A stretch of 64,000 nucleotides of DNA from Epinephelus fuscoguttatus (lineage: Eukaryota > Chordata > Actinopteri > Perciformes > Serranidae): positions 3,739,826-3,803,825 of the forward strand of contig NC_064770.1 in assembly GCF_011397635.1 (NCBI RefSeq). The letters run 5' to 3'. Positions 22,872-33,227 of the stretch are shown here, piece after piece; positions within the stretch are counted from its first letter, which is position 1; each line of letters starts with the position of its first letter. Both the position numbers and the translations under genes were made by a program. Under the pieces are notes generated by a model. That model searched no databases. It saw only the letters and a program-made list of their open reading frames with translations, and had not been told where the DNA came from.

Positions 22872-23534
22872 AAACAAAGTAGCTTAAACAACCTCATTCA
22901 GTGGCTATTTCATTATGTACTGTAGGCCACCAATATCAAATAAAAAAGCTACCGTTCACAAAAAAAAACTGATGAGAGTGCACGTCCGTGATGTGTCAGA
23001 TTTGATATGTGTGGCCGGTAAATGATTGAGCCTCATGAAAAACGGTACAGTTAAAACAGATACTCATTGGGGAAAGACAGCACATCTAAACAGGGTCTGA
23101 AGATCCTCTCCTGGCGTAAAGAATTGCGAATTAATTCTGCCTCGATATTGATCTTATTTCCTACATACCGACAACCCATGTCTGTCTGACAGTTTGTTTC
23201 AGGCTCGGCAGTAGGGAGAAGACAGGGTGAACTCAGGGTTTCTTAAAGAAAACCTGCCAGCTAGCAGGTTAGGTTCACAGAGTCAGTTGCCATGGTGATT
23301 GACTCTGAGTTTGACTTACCTCTCTTTCTGGAACTGAAAACCCAGAGTTTCCCTCATTTCAGGCTTAACATACTCAGAGTTTTCACTAAACCCACTTTCT
23401 GGAATACCCCTCAGGACATAACAGCTGGGCACTTTGCTGTCACATGATAACACTGAATAATAAACCCTCCTGTAAACATTCTATAGTCAGGTCAAATACC
23501 ACCTTTTAGGTAAACGCCTAGAATTACTTTTTGA

Positions 23535-23570
23535 GAACATTGGGGACCCAGGTTTGGGTCCCCAATGTTC
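23535..23570 (-). other. Perfect 16-bp hairpin in the inferred bax 3' UTR
   Basis: GAACATTGGGGACCCA is followed, after a 4-base loop, by its exact reverse complement. It begins 44 bases after the bax stop codon. It could fold in the transcript, or be the remnant of a small palindromic transposon. No flanking duplication was recognised. Confidence 0.7.
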
Positions 23571-23613
23571 AGGTATCTGTGAATATTTGTGTGTAAATGT
23601 GTGTGCTTGTGCC

Positions 23614-23757
23614 TCAAAGCTGTTTGGTCAATCTCCAGGTGATGATGCTTCCTAAAGCCAGCCCGGCAACAAAGATAAGGGCGAGGCCGTAGGTGTGAGA
23701 GCTCAACAATGACACCCTCTGCATGGACGCCACCGCCAGCTCAGAGAAACTGTTGAT
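23614..23757 (-). CDS. baxb: bax exon 6 with C-terminal membrane anchor (residues 157-203)
   Basis: After a CCACAG acceptor the exon encodes a linker and the hydrophobic stretch YGLALIFVAGLALGSIITW, then RLTKQL and TGA. A tail anchor with a basic end is what BAX uses to enter the mitochondrial outer membrane. It is longer in the linker than mammalian BAX. Confidence 0.87.
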   Translation of the reverse strand: MNSFSELAVASMQRVSLLSSHTYGLALIFVAGLALGSIITWRLTKQL

Positions 23758-26700
23758 CTGTGGAGAGACAGTTCTGGTTATGATCATCATAATCACCCCT
23801 GGAGAAAATAATTCAGGAAATCAGTATGGAAAACATTTTTGCAATTAAATGGTCAAAGGTCAGTAAATCAAGGACAGACTTTGCAAGCATCGGGCTAGAC
23901 CCACTTTGCTGCAGTCCAGCCAAAAATCAAATAAAAATAGTTCTGCACTGCTGTATAATCTCACACCGTGAGGCTAAATGAACAAAGGTCTTAGTGATCT
24001 TTAAGCATAGAACTAACATAGTAGAGGAAAGTGCTCTTAAGGGTATAAGATGGATGACATGAACAGACAACATACCCATCCTCCATGTTCCCGAATCCAT
24101 CCCAGTAGATGGGTTCTGAAAAAATCCACTGTCCACATCAGGATCTCCCTCACTGACTGAGGGAGATGAGCCTCCACCATCTGATGGACAACCAAAACAG
24201 GTTCATACACATAGTGAAGCTGTTGCCAAAATCTGTATTTATTCCTGAGTACACTGCTGGATCACTAAAATTAGTGTGTCACATTTGTATGCCGCTGCGA
24301 ACCAGTCAAGTTGCAGTTTACATCCATGTCTGTCCAAACTCATATGAAGCCATGGCAATTGACAAGGCTTTAAATATCATATATATTGCTGCAGAAAGAG
24401 CTACAAATTCTAAAATGGTGACGCTTCACACATGTCTTCAACCTGGCAACACAGAAGATCTATAAAATCAACACAGTTTCAAGGTGAACACCCAAGACTA
24501 GTGTCGCCATTCAGTATCTGACCAAATGTCTTCCCTTCTGTTCCTCAGTTATAGAACAATAATGCCCAGAAAAGTATATTTGCAGAACATTATGATGTTG
24601 CAGTGAGGTTGGCCATTGACCTTTTGGATATAACATGTCATCACTTCATCATTTTATCCTTTTGGGCATTTGTGTGAAATTTTGTCAAAATGAACTTAGG
24701 AACTCCAAAATCTAATCACTTCATTATTGAGTCCAAGTGGATGTTTGTACCAAAATGTGAGAAAATTCCCTCAAGCTGTTCTTGAAATATCATGTTCACA
24801 AGAATAAGACGGATGCAAGGTCATGGCGACCTTGACCTTTGACCCTTGACCACCAAAATCTAATCGGATCATCATTTAGTCCAAGTCAACCTTTGTACCA
24901 AACTGTAAGACATTCCCCGGAGGTGTTCTTGAGATATTGCATTCACAAGGATGGGATGTGCAGAAGTACAACGAACAGATGTACAGATGCACGGACAGAT
25001 TACCCAAAAACATAATGCCTCTGTCCAAGGCTACCGCCAGCATGGAGGCATAAAATCAGGGTTCCTACACATTTGGAATTTCAAAATTCTATACTTTTCC
25101 ATACCCAAATTTCCAGACTTCTCGGTTGTTTTTTTTTTTTTCAGAGAATATGCGACATCTGAGTAAATATATCAGTGGATCATATTTCACATCATATTTA
25201 ACTATTCTTAATAGCCGATTGTAGCCAAGTACCATAATGCAGTGATACAAACACAGGTATGGTGAAAAAAGAGAGAGCCTCTGAACTTCTAGGGCGGTCC
25301 AGGGGCATGTCCGCCCGGAAGAAAAGTTCGACTCTTTTAAAGTTAAAATACATCAATCTGGTGCACTTCGGGAGCAAATTTAGGAGGCTAGATATACACT
25401 GAACTAAAATATAAACGCCACAGTTTTGTTTTTGCTTCCATTTTTCATGGGCTGAACTCAAAGATCTAAAACTTTTTCTATACACACAAACGACCATTTC
25501 CCTTAAATATTGTTCACAAATCTGTCTAAATCTGTGTTAGTGAGCACTCCTCTTTTGCCGAGATAATCCATCCCACCTCACAGGTGTGGCATATCAAGAT
25601 GCTGATTAGACAGCATGAATATTGCACAGGTGTGCCTTAGGCTGGCCACAATAAAAGGCCACTCTGAAGTGTGCAGTTTTGCTTTATTGAGGGGTCTGGG
25701 GGGGTCAGAAAACCAGTCAGTGTGTGGTGTGACAACCAATTGCCTCACGCAGTGCAACACATCTCCTTCGCACAGAGTTGATCAGGTTGTTGATTGTGGC
25801 CTGTGGAATGTTGGTCCACTCCTCTTCAATGGCTGCGCGAAGTTGCTGGATGTTGGCAGGAACTGGAACACGCTGTCGTATACGCCGATCCAGAGCATCC
25901 CAAACATGCTCAATGGGTGACATGTCTGGTGAGTATGCTGGCCATGCAAGAACTGGGATGTTTTCAGCTTCCAGGAATTGTGTACAGATCCTTGCAACAT
26001 GGGGCCGTGCATTATCATGCTGCATCATGAGGTGATGGTCGTGGATGAATGGCACAACAATGGGCCTCAGGATCTCGTCCCGGTATCTCTGTACATTCAA
26101 AATGCCATCAATAAAATGCACCTGTGTTCGTTGTCCATAACATACACCTGCCCATACCATAACCCCACCGCCACCATGGGCCACTCGATCCACAACGTTG
26201 ACATCAGCAAACCGCTCATCCACACGACGCCACACACGCTGTCTGCCATCTGCCCTGAACAGTGAAAACCGGGATTCATCCGTGAAGAGAACACCTCTCC
26301 AACGTGCCAGACGCCATCGAATGTGAGCATTTGCCCACTCAAGTTGGTTATGACAACGAACTGCAGTCAGGTCGAGACCCAGATGAGGACGACGAGCATG
26401 CAGATGAGCTTCCCTGAGATGGTTTCTGACAGTTTGTGCAGAAATTCTTTGGTTATGCAAACCGATTGTTGCAGCAGCTGTCCGGTGGCTGGTCTCAGAC
26501 GATCTTGGAGATGAACATGCTGGATGTGGAGGTCCTGGGCTGGTGTGGTTACATGTGGTCTACGGTTGTGAGACCGGTTGGATGTACTGCCAAATTGTCT
26601 GAAACGCCTTTGGAGACGGCTTATGGTAGAGAAATGAACATTCAATTCACGGGCAACAGCTCTGGTGGACATTCCTGCAGTCAGCATGCCAATTGCACGC

Positions 26701-27637
26701 TCCCTCAAAACTTGCGACATCTGTGGCATTGTGCTGTGTGATAAAACTGAACATTTTAGAGTGGCCTTTTATTGTGGCCAGCCTAAGGCACACCTGTGCA
26801 ATAGTCATGCTGTCTAATCAGCATCCTGATATGCCACACCTGTGAGGTGGGTTGGATTATCTCAGCAAAGGAGAAGTGCTCACTAACACAGATTTAGACA
26901 GATTTGTGAACAGTATTTGAGGGAAATGGTCTTTTGTGTATGTAGAAAAAGTTTTAGATCTTTGAGTTCAGCTCATGAAATATGGGAGCAAAAACAAAAC
27001 TGTTGCGTTTATATTTTTGTTCAGTGTATGAAGAACTGAGTGTTTCTGTAAACAATTTTGGCCACAGTAATGAGCAAAAGTCCCCAGTTTGCTTAACAAA
27101 GTGACAATGTTAAAAAAAAGCAATATAGGCTATATGTCAATAGGTCAGTATTAATATTTTATTGTTCCAAGTTTTCTATTCCCACTCTGGTTTTAAAACA
27201 GTTTCTAACAGAGAGATACTTTATAACCACACTAAACACATATCCTAATGATGATTTTAGCTGCATTTTAATGGTGTAAACTTTATTTTATCCTCAGAGT
27301 GACAGCTGACAGTGTGGATGATTTTATACTCTGCAGCTCAGAATAACTTGAGACACCTGATAACTGGAATAAAAACTAAAGAAATAACCCACATTGTTAA
27401 TTAGCTCCCGTGATTATAAATGCAACATTTCGATCAGATAGACCTCATCAGTCATTAACTACTTTTACACTCTTTGGTTCGGTAGCAGAAACAGTCTGGA
27501 ATTATTTTAAAGTTCTATTACAGTATGTGATATTAAGAATGATTTCATCCTGTCATCAAACTAAATAGCGAAATATATTCTGTACTTAAGTCATAATAAT
27601 TCTTAAATGTGCATTAGCCTACTTTTAATATTTGTAA

Positions 27638-27670
<33 letters not shown>

Positions 27671-30144
27671 ATTTCTAGTCTCCACATCTGTTAAATCAGA
27701 CAAGCTGATGTTTGCAAAATTATTGACAAGGATTTCTTATCTGTTTTATCTGTCTTATTTTATTCTGTTGTAGCCTATGATTACAGGCTGTTGTTACTTA
27801 GTTGAAAATAACTGTTTTGCTGTCACTGAAACAGAAGTTTTTTACAGATAGGCTACCGTTTCATCTCATATGTGTTCATGATGATTATGTCGCTCCTAAT
27901 TAACAACTCTACCTCTTTCTGAAGAGGAGCCCTGCAGTGTGCGAGCCTTTTCTTTACCTGCTCAGCTTTCCACATTTTTGAGCTCAGCACCTGCACAATT
28001 TTGTTCATGGATGTGTGTGCTTTTTACTGCTTTGTCAACTCCGCCTCTTTAGTATCAGAGCAGAGACAGTGGAGTGACGGACCGCGGGAGAGAGAAAGGC
28101 AGGCGAGCAGTGACACATCCTGCGACTAGAGTTGCTTTACCTGCGACAGCTGTTTTATTTTTATTCTCCCCTTCCTCAATGAAGTTCCATCATGTAGCGT
28201 GACAAAAATAGGATTTATTATGAATCGTTAAGGGCATCTGTCAGTTAAATTATTTTTGGAAATACCTAATTTTCTATTTTAGATAACAGTATTTTAGAAC
28301 AGTGGTAGCTAATAGTCTGGAAACATAAATATTTTTCCATACTTTATTTTTCATTTTACATACTTTTTAATACCTGGAAATTGATCAAATTTATTTCCAT
28401 ACTTTTCCATTCTTTCCATACTTGCGTAGGAACCCTGTAAAATAAAAAAGTACTACAGTAGATAAACATAAGATAAAAGATGATGATGTTGACTGGTTGA
28501 TGTTGAAGTGTTCTTGCGAGACTGCATTCGCTACAATAAAAAAGAATAAGGTCACTGTGACCTTGACCTTTAACCTTCAAATTCTAATCAGTCCATTCTT
28601 GAGCCCAGGTGGACATTTGTGCCAAATTTAAAGAAATTCCCTCAAGGTGTTTTTGAGATACTTTGTCCACAAACATAGGACATAGGACTCGAAAGTTGGA
28701 CGATTGTGCTGTCTTTGAAGAAATTCCCTAATGTGTTTAATGGTATCAAACATCAAGAAAATATCAAGTACCACCTAAGGTTTTCCCATCAAAATCCATT
28801 TTGATCTGTGGCAAAAAGAAGCTAACCAACCTTGAGAGCCAGCTTGCCTGCGACGTAAAAGAGCACAGCAATCCTCTCCCAGGTGATCCCATGTTCAAAC
28901 ACTTTGTCTGCCACCTGCTTAAAGCAGTCCCATTTAGAGCCGGAGGAACAAGCCATCCCATCTATTGCACTGCAACAGAGACACATGAGAGCATGGGGGT
29001 GGTACAAAATTAAACAAACAAAATTAAGACATTCAAGACCACTTACATCACATGCCACAGTACTGTAGAGGTTTTCAGTATTGTAACATGAATGCTGAGA
29101 TACAGTGGCTCAGAGACTCACTCTTGGAACTCCTTGTCGTCTTGGACCCTGTCACCAATGATACGGATCATTTTGCTGAGCTGGGTCACAATCTTCTGCT
29201 CCTGCTCAGTCCTTACTGGGACAGCCAGCTGAGTGAGAGATGGCATGTCTTCTGAGGGCACATCCTTCAATTCCTCCTCTATGACCCTACAAGACAGAAG
29301 GATGTTAAAACACAGGCCCTTTCCCAAATTGACCCCTTCTTATGTTGTGTTCAAACCAGGCTGACACACCCATTTCTGAAAAGGCAGCACAAACTTCAGT
29401 GATCCTTTCCACAGATTTTCTTACTCCCTACTTCACACAGTTTATGAGTGGTGTTATTTCCTGTAAGAGCATAAACTGTTGCTGTGTTTTATTTGAAATA
29501 TAAATTAAACAATGAATCATATTGTTGCTGATTAATTTTGTGTAGCTCATCTTGTAGATTAATTGACTTATTACTTCAGCTCTAGGTTCGATATGATATG
29601 ACATGTGGACCCATCCCGATTGCATCAGACAAAGGCAGCAATAGGACCCTTTTACTTATTTTACGGTAAGAATTATTTTAAATGTACCAGCAACTAATCC
29701 GTTGGGAAAATGATTAATCAACCAATCAGCCCTACTTAAGTGGTTTTCATGTGTTTTCATTGTTTCATTGTTGTTGTGAACTTAATATATGCTGGTTTTT
29801 GCCTGTTGATCGATCAACATGTTTCTCAGGCTCAGGAAACATGAGATGATGAAGATAAGGGACTTACTCTTTAATGAGGGCCTCTCCTATCCTTGCGTCT
29901 GTGGAGGAATAAGCAGCATGAGTGAACTAGAGTTACACATGTTAAAAAATGTGTAGGCTACAGTAAATGGTTACAATGCTGTCATTGTGTTATTATGCAG
30001 TAACGTTAGACACAGCCGCGGGCGGTCAACAAATGCAGCCATAAAAAATACCAATGACAATCCAACTTTGATTTGACTTGGACTAGAGGTAGTAACGAGT
30101 GCCTCGGAGAGCTTACCGGACATACCGTTTCCTTCACTCGCCAT
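23614..30144 (-). CDS. baxb: Bax-type pro-apoptotic BCL-2 family protein (six exons, complete)
   Basis: Six exons with GT-AG introns join into one frame of 204 codons including the stop: 30144-30117, 29898-29868, 29286-29122, 28969-28831, 24180-24076, 23757-23614. The product (203 residues) has a BH3 helix at about 56-67 (LSKMIRIIGDRV, with the family Leu and Gly-Asp), a BH1 region at 96-116 (ITWERIAVLFYVAGK), BH2 at 145-156 (HLLGWIREHGGW) and a hydrophobic tail anchor at about 179-197 followed by a basic end. Length and exon layout match vertebrate BAX (about 192 residues). Known role of the family: BH3-triggered oligomerisation in the mitochondrial outer membrane and cytochrome c release. 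The BH2 block is closer to BAX than to BOK or BAK; the choice of baxb over bax paralog is an inference. No frame break is seen. Intron 4 (4,650 bp) holds a hAT-like element and a Tc1 copy. Confidence 0.88.
24076..24180 (-). CDS. baxb: bax exon 5 with BH2 (residues 122-156)
   Basis: The 105-base exon keeps phase 0 on both sides, with acceptor CATCAG and donor GTATGT. It encodes 35 residues starting MVEAHLPQSV and ending HLLGWIREHGGW, the strongest BAX-like block in the gene. No long open frame marks it because it is internal and short; it was found by its reading frame. Confidence 0.85.
24598..25050 (+). repeat. Dispersed fish repeat with diverged tandem units
   Basis: Successive units share CCAAAATCTAATC, GAGTCCAAGT, TTGTACCAAA and TTCTTGAGATAT at a spacing of roughly 120 bp. 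The block ends with CAGCATGGAGGCATAAAAT. It lies in bax intron 4, directly before the hAT-like element. Confidence 0.65.
25397..27026 (-). mobile_element. Tc1-type transposon, nearly intact, DD34E
   Basis: TA flanks both ends (25395-25396, 27027-27028). Terminal inverted repeats of roughly 290 bp start CACTGAAC. The enclosed minus-strand transposase lies in two frames. The empty TA site is preserved in the element copy at 45014-45017. A relatively young insertion, since the ends remain nearly identical. Confidence 0.92.
25717..26729 (-). pseudogene. Tc1 transposase with one frameshift
   Basis: The N-terminal part (26729 to about 26490) reads QVLRERAIGMLTAGMSTRAV then FSTISRLQRRFRQFGS, the helix-turn-helix DNA-binding domain. 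The catalytic part (26460-25717) shows LFTDESRFSLF, MMQHDNARPHVA and YSPDMSPIEHVWD. The last two acidic residues are separated by 34 positions, so the triad is DD34E and intact. The halves are in different frames; the break lies near 26480-26500. No other stop interrupts the catalytic part. Confidence 0.88.
28550..28760 (+). repeat. Second copy of the dispersed repeat of 24598-25050
   Basis: GTGACCTTGACCTTTAACCT, GAGCCCAGGTGGACATTTGT and CCCTCAAGGTGTTTTTGAGA match the units at 24598-25050. It lies within 75 bp of bax exon 4. Confidence 0.6.
28831..28969 (-). CDS. baxb: bax exon 4 with BH1 (residues 75-121)
   Basis: This exon lies between a TTGCAG acceptor and a GTTGGT donor. It encodes FKQVADKVFEHGITWERIAV followed by LFYVAGKLALK, which aligns by eye with the BAX BH1 block (VALFYFASKLVLK in human). 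The donor GTTGGT is a weak match to consensus. Confidence 0.88.
29122..29286 (-). CDS. baxb: bax exon 3 with BH3 helix (residues 20-75)
   Basis: The exon lies between a TTGTAG acceptor and a GTGAGT donor. It encodes an acidic linker and the BH3 segment LSKMIRIIGDRV. The Gly-Asp pair that contacts partner BCL-2 proteins in this family is present. Confidence 0.88.
29868..29898 (-). CDS. baxb: bax exon 2 (residues 10-20)
   Basis: This 31-base exon follows a CACAG acceptor and ends at GTAAGT. It encodes ARIGEALIKE between two split codons. It is too short to stand out as an open frame; its phase (2 bases in, 2 bases out) fits exons 1 and 3 exactly. Confidence 0.78.
30117..30144 (-). CDS. baxb: bax exon 1 (start codon, residues 1-9 and part of 10)
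   Basis: The ATG at 30144-30142 opens MASEGNGMS and leaves one base for the next codon. The donor GTAAGC starts at 30116. A second in-phase donor, GTATGT, lies nine bases earlier and would shorten the protein by three residues (GMS). Both leave the same phase, so either mRNA stays in frame. Confidence 0.75.
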
Positions 30145-31058
30145 GTCTCAAAGAAAACAGCAATAATTAATTAAAAAAAACCTTGTAGAGAAACTCCCTC
30201 GGGAACTCTGCTTCCCTTCCTTCAGTTTCAAATAAAACTTCAGGCGATGATGAACAAAGCCACCTGATAAAACAGCATGTAGGTTATAAAGAACAATGCT
30301 ACGCGAATAGATAAAACCAGCACACATCGAAAGTGTACGTTACCGCTCGAAGGACAACTCCGTAATGGGCGGCGCATATCAACTGTCCGTGACTTAAATA
30401 CATCCGTGTAGAAACCGAAACTTGATAGATCTTATGTACATCATGTACAGTTTTCTTTATTTTCTTTACACCGGACATTCGTCTCACTTTTCGTTTCAAA
30501 CCGCACTGTCAGTCTTTAAAGTGCAAATGACTGAATGAAAAACTGATTAAATAGATTATGGAGGTGAGGGGCGGGCAACACATACATGAGTATTACTAAG
30601 CCATTGTTTATAGGCTATTAGCTACAGAAAAGAGCAGGAATAATTATTCATAAAGTAGATCCAATAGAATACAACAACAGACTATTGAAACTTAAAGAGC
30701 TGAGTTACGGATGCTATTAATAATGCAGAGTGTTATCAGAACGTTTACAAAAGTTGTTTGTTTATATTTCAGAGGAGCATAGAGGAAAATTTCACTTTAA
30801 GCACCAGTTTTGCACAGACTACATTAAAACAGAGATGGATTACAGTGGTAGGGTTAAACTGTTGAATTCTCTATAAAATGATTTAAGGGGTTGTCTAATT
30901 TTTTTTTTTTTTCAGTTCAAACATACGGAAGCCCTAAACAGTCATACATAGCCTACATACATTTTATTTCCTCTGTTTTCTTGTGATAACGAGATAATTT
31001 TCCTCCGTTTTCCCGTGATAACAAGATAATTAATTTGAGAGATAATGAATGAAAAGCG

Positions 31059-31413
31059 GGCGGCACGGTGGTGTGGTGGTTAGCACTGTCGCCTCACAGC
31101 AAGAGTGTTGCGGGAGCCCTTCTGTGCGGAGTTTGCATGTTCTCCCCGTGTCAGCGTGGGTTCTCTCCGGGCACTCCGGCTTCCTCCCACAGTCCAAAGA
31201 CATGCAGATTGGGCACTAGGTTAATTGATAACTCTAAATTGTCCGTAGGTGTGAATGTGACTGTGAATGGTTGTTTGTCTCTATGTGTCAGCCCTGCGAT
31301 AGTCTGGCGACCTGTCCAGGGTGTACCCTGCCTCTCGCCCGATGTCAGCTGGGATAGGCTCCAGCCCCCCCGCGACCCTCAAGAGGATGAAGCGGTTAGA
31401 AGATGAATGAATG
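31059..31413 (+). repeat. tRNA-like SINE with exact 15-bp target duplications
   Basis: It starts with GGCGGCACGGTGGTGTGGTG and a box-A-like GTGGTTAGCACTGTCGCC, and ends in a short GAAT tail. The sequence is a familiar fish short repeat (GCATGTTCTCCCCGTG and CAGCTGGGATAGGCTCCAGC blocks). AATGAATGAAAAGCG flanks both sides (31044-31058 and 31414-31428), as expected for LINE-driven insertion. An internal box B is weak in this copy. Confidence 0.8.
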
Positions 31414-31949
31414 AATGAATGAAAAGCGATAGGCCTGAGATTTCCATCACAGTGACATGCCATGCTGACTGACGTCTCCTTGAACACCAATGTTAAGCCT
31501 AGTTCTCTGCTTGTGTTTTGTTTCGTTTTGCACCGGGCATATCAGTCTGCTCCTCTCACTCAGGAGAAACTGGACACAAATAGGCTAACCACCCCCTGTG
31601 TATCGATACCTAACGTCAATGGCGCCACCAGGGGGTCCGATTACCCATAACTCCGACCCGCTATTTTATTATTTTATCCACTTCGCTTCAACCGATCACC
31701 ACCCCGAAAAGAAAATTTCAAAGAAGTCTGTAAGATCATCTATTTAACAAAGAATTATTAAGTCTGATGGCTGTGGGTATAAAAGAGAGTGGGTGTGTGT
31801 GAGAAATAAATTCAATCAACTATAGAGCTTTTTCTTTATTAAAATATATTAATACATTTATTAATATGCTATACTGCTTTGTATTGTGTATATTGTGTTT
31901 ATACAGTACCGTATAGCCTATATATGTGTGTGTATATCAATCATTTCAA

Positions 31950-32410
31950 TCAATTTTATTTATAAAGCCCAATATCACAAATCACAATTTGCCTCACAGG
32001 GCTTTACAGCATACAACATCCCTCTGTCCTTAAGACCCTCACAGTGGATAAGGAAAAACTCCCCCAAAAAAACCTTTAACGGGTAAAAAAAATGGTAGAA
32101 ACCTCAGGAAGAGCAACTGAGGAGGGATCCCTCTTCCAGGACGGACAGACGTGCAATAGATGTCATACAGAACAGATCAGCGTAATAAATTAACAATAAT
32201 CTGTATGACACAATGAGACAGAAAGAGAGAGAGAGAGAGACGCAGGGCAGACGGCAATGACAGTAACTTACGACAACATTAATGAAAGTAATAATATTAT
32301 AGTTATAGTTCTGGCTACTGTGGTACAATATGTTTAAAGTATATATTAATATCTGGCAGTATACATGTGTGACAATAATCATATGTGTATAATAACAGTA
32401 GAAGTGTGAC
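31950..32410 (-). repeat. L2-type LINE 3' end fragment
   Basis: Matches 10590-10990 closely: CCCAATATCACAAATCACAA, GGATCCCTCTTCCAGGAC and TCTGTATGACACAATGAGAC. Only the 3' tail is present, as usual for 5'-truncated LINE insertions. Confidence 0.8.
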
Positions 32411-33078
32411 TAATGACTAAGCATCCTGTATCATAACTACATGTGTGCCGTTTGTAACAAACCAAACCGCGTGAAAATCAGTTGAAAATTCAGTGAGTTA
32501 TTCTATTTTACTTGTGCATACAGCTCCTTCCTCAATGGAAGTGAATGCACTGTGGAGGCGAAGCGAGACCCAGATCCAACATGGCGGCCGGCGAGGACGT
32601 CGGCTCCGATAGGCAGCGGCAGTCAATGCGGCGTCTGTGAATATATGGTGATGACTGCAAAGTCTCGCTCAACGAACTGATTCACAAAACTTCACACAAC
32701 AAAGAAAAAAACAAATGGAAAATACTTTGAAAATGAACTCAAACAATACTTTAATACAATAACATCATCAAACAACAAAGCCATAAAAATATCAGACTTG
32801 TTTATCAAATACTTAAAATTCCCTGATTTAATATAAAATGTGTTTATATTATTTAATTTCTCTGCTCACAATATGAATGAATGTGGTTTGTTACTTTATA
32901 TATATATGTTTGTAATACTGCCTTTACATGACTCTTTGTGTTTACACTGTAATTTGATTAAGTTGTTGTCTGCATTTTGTGTTATTTCCTATGATCACTT
33001 TCAGTTACTTACACTCTGTATAACCTCCTTGTGTTGATTAAATTAAAAAAAAGAACTGATGTCCATGTCGCTTTCTGA

Positions 33079-33086
33079 TGACGTCA
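33079..33086 (+). promoter_or_regulatory. CRE palindrome TGACGTCA upstream of psme3-like start
   Basis: A perfect cAMP-response/ATF site lies 100 bases before the ATG, in a locally CpG-containing stretch. It is a plausible core promoter site; no TATA box is evident close by. Confidence 0.5.
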
Positions 33087-33185
33087 TGCACTTGTGGACG
33101 CGGTAGTGGTGGTCCGTGCAGTCTGTGCAACATTCGAGCAAAAAAGGTTCAACTTTTCAGCGGTTTTTGACATTTACTTCTCACC

Positions 33186-33227
33186 ATGTCATCTCTTCTT
33201 AAGGTCGACCGTGAATTGAAGACTAGG
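33186..33227 (+). CDS. psme3: psme3-like exon 1 (residues 1-14)
   Basis: CACC precedes the ATG, a good start context. The exon encodes MSSLLKVDRELKTR and ends at GTGAGT in phase 0, matching the N-terminus of PSME3 (MASLLKVDQEVKLK). Confidence 0.85.

Larger units (their letters stand above)
22295..23411 (+). mobile_element. Harbinger-type element with CAG duplication next to bax
   Basis: AGGGGTATTCCAG and its exact complement form 13-bp ends. CAG flanks both sides (22292-22294, 23412-23414), fitting the CWG target of fish Harbinger elements. A SANT-like frame lies at 22508-22672. No nuclease was seen, so it is non-autonomous. It lies about 200 bp past the bax stop codon. Confidence 0.8.
25057..28437. 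mobile_element. hAT-like non-autonomous element, copy 1 (carries a Tc1 insertion)
   Basis: It begins CAGGGTTCCTACAC and ends GCGTAGGAACCCTG, with TAAAAT on both sides (25051-25056, 28438-28443). A full inverted copy lies at 43393-45352. Without the Tc1 element it is about 1.75 kb. An ATT array sits at 27641-27670. No transposase frame is seen. CAGGG ends suggest hAT, but the visible duplication is 6 rather than 8 bp. It fills most of bax intron 4. Confidence 0.75.
30145..33185. promoter_or_regulatory. Divergent intergenic region between bax and psme3-like start codons
   Basis: The 3.0-kb interval carries the upstream sequences of both genes. It holds a SINE (31059-31413), a LINE 3' tail (31950-32410) and CpG-rich patches at 30340-30490 and 32520-32640. 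The latter contains AACATGGCGGCC, a match to the YY1-type motif and the start of a 19-codon open frame (MAAGEDVGSDRQRQSMRRL) of unknown meaning. Confidence 0.5.

Noticed and set aside
31068..31406. 112-codon frame in the intergenic region
   Set aside because: It is a translation of the SINE.
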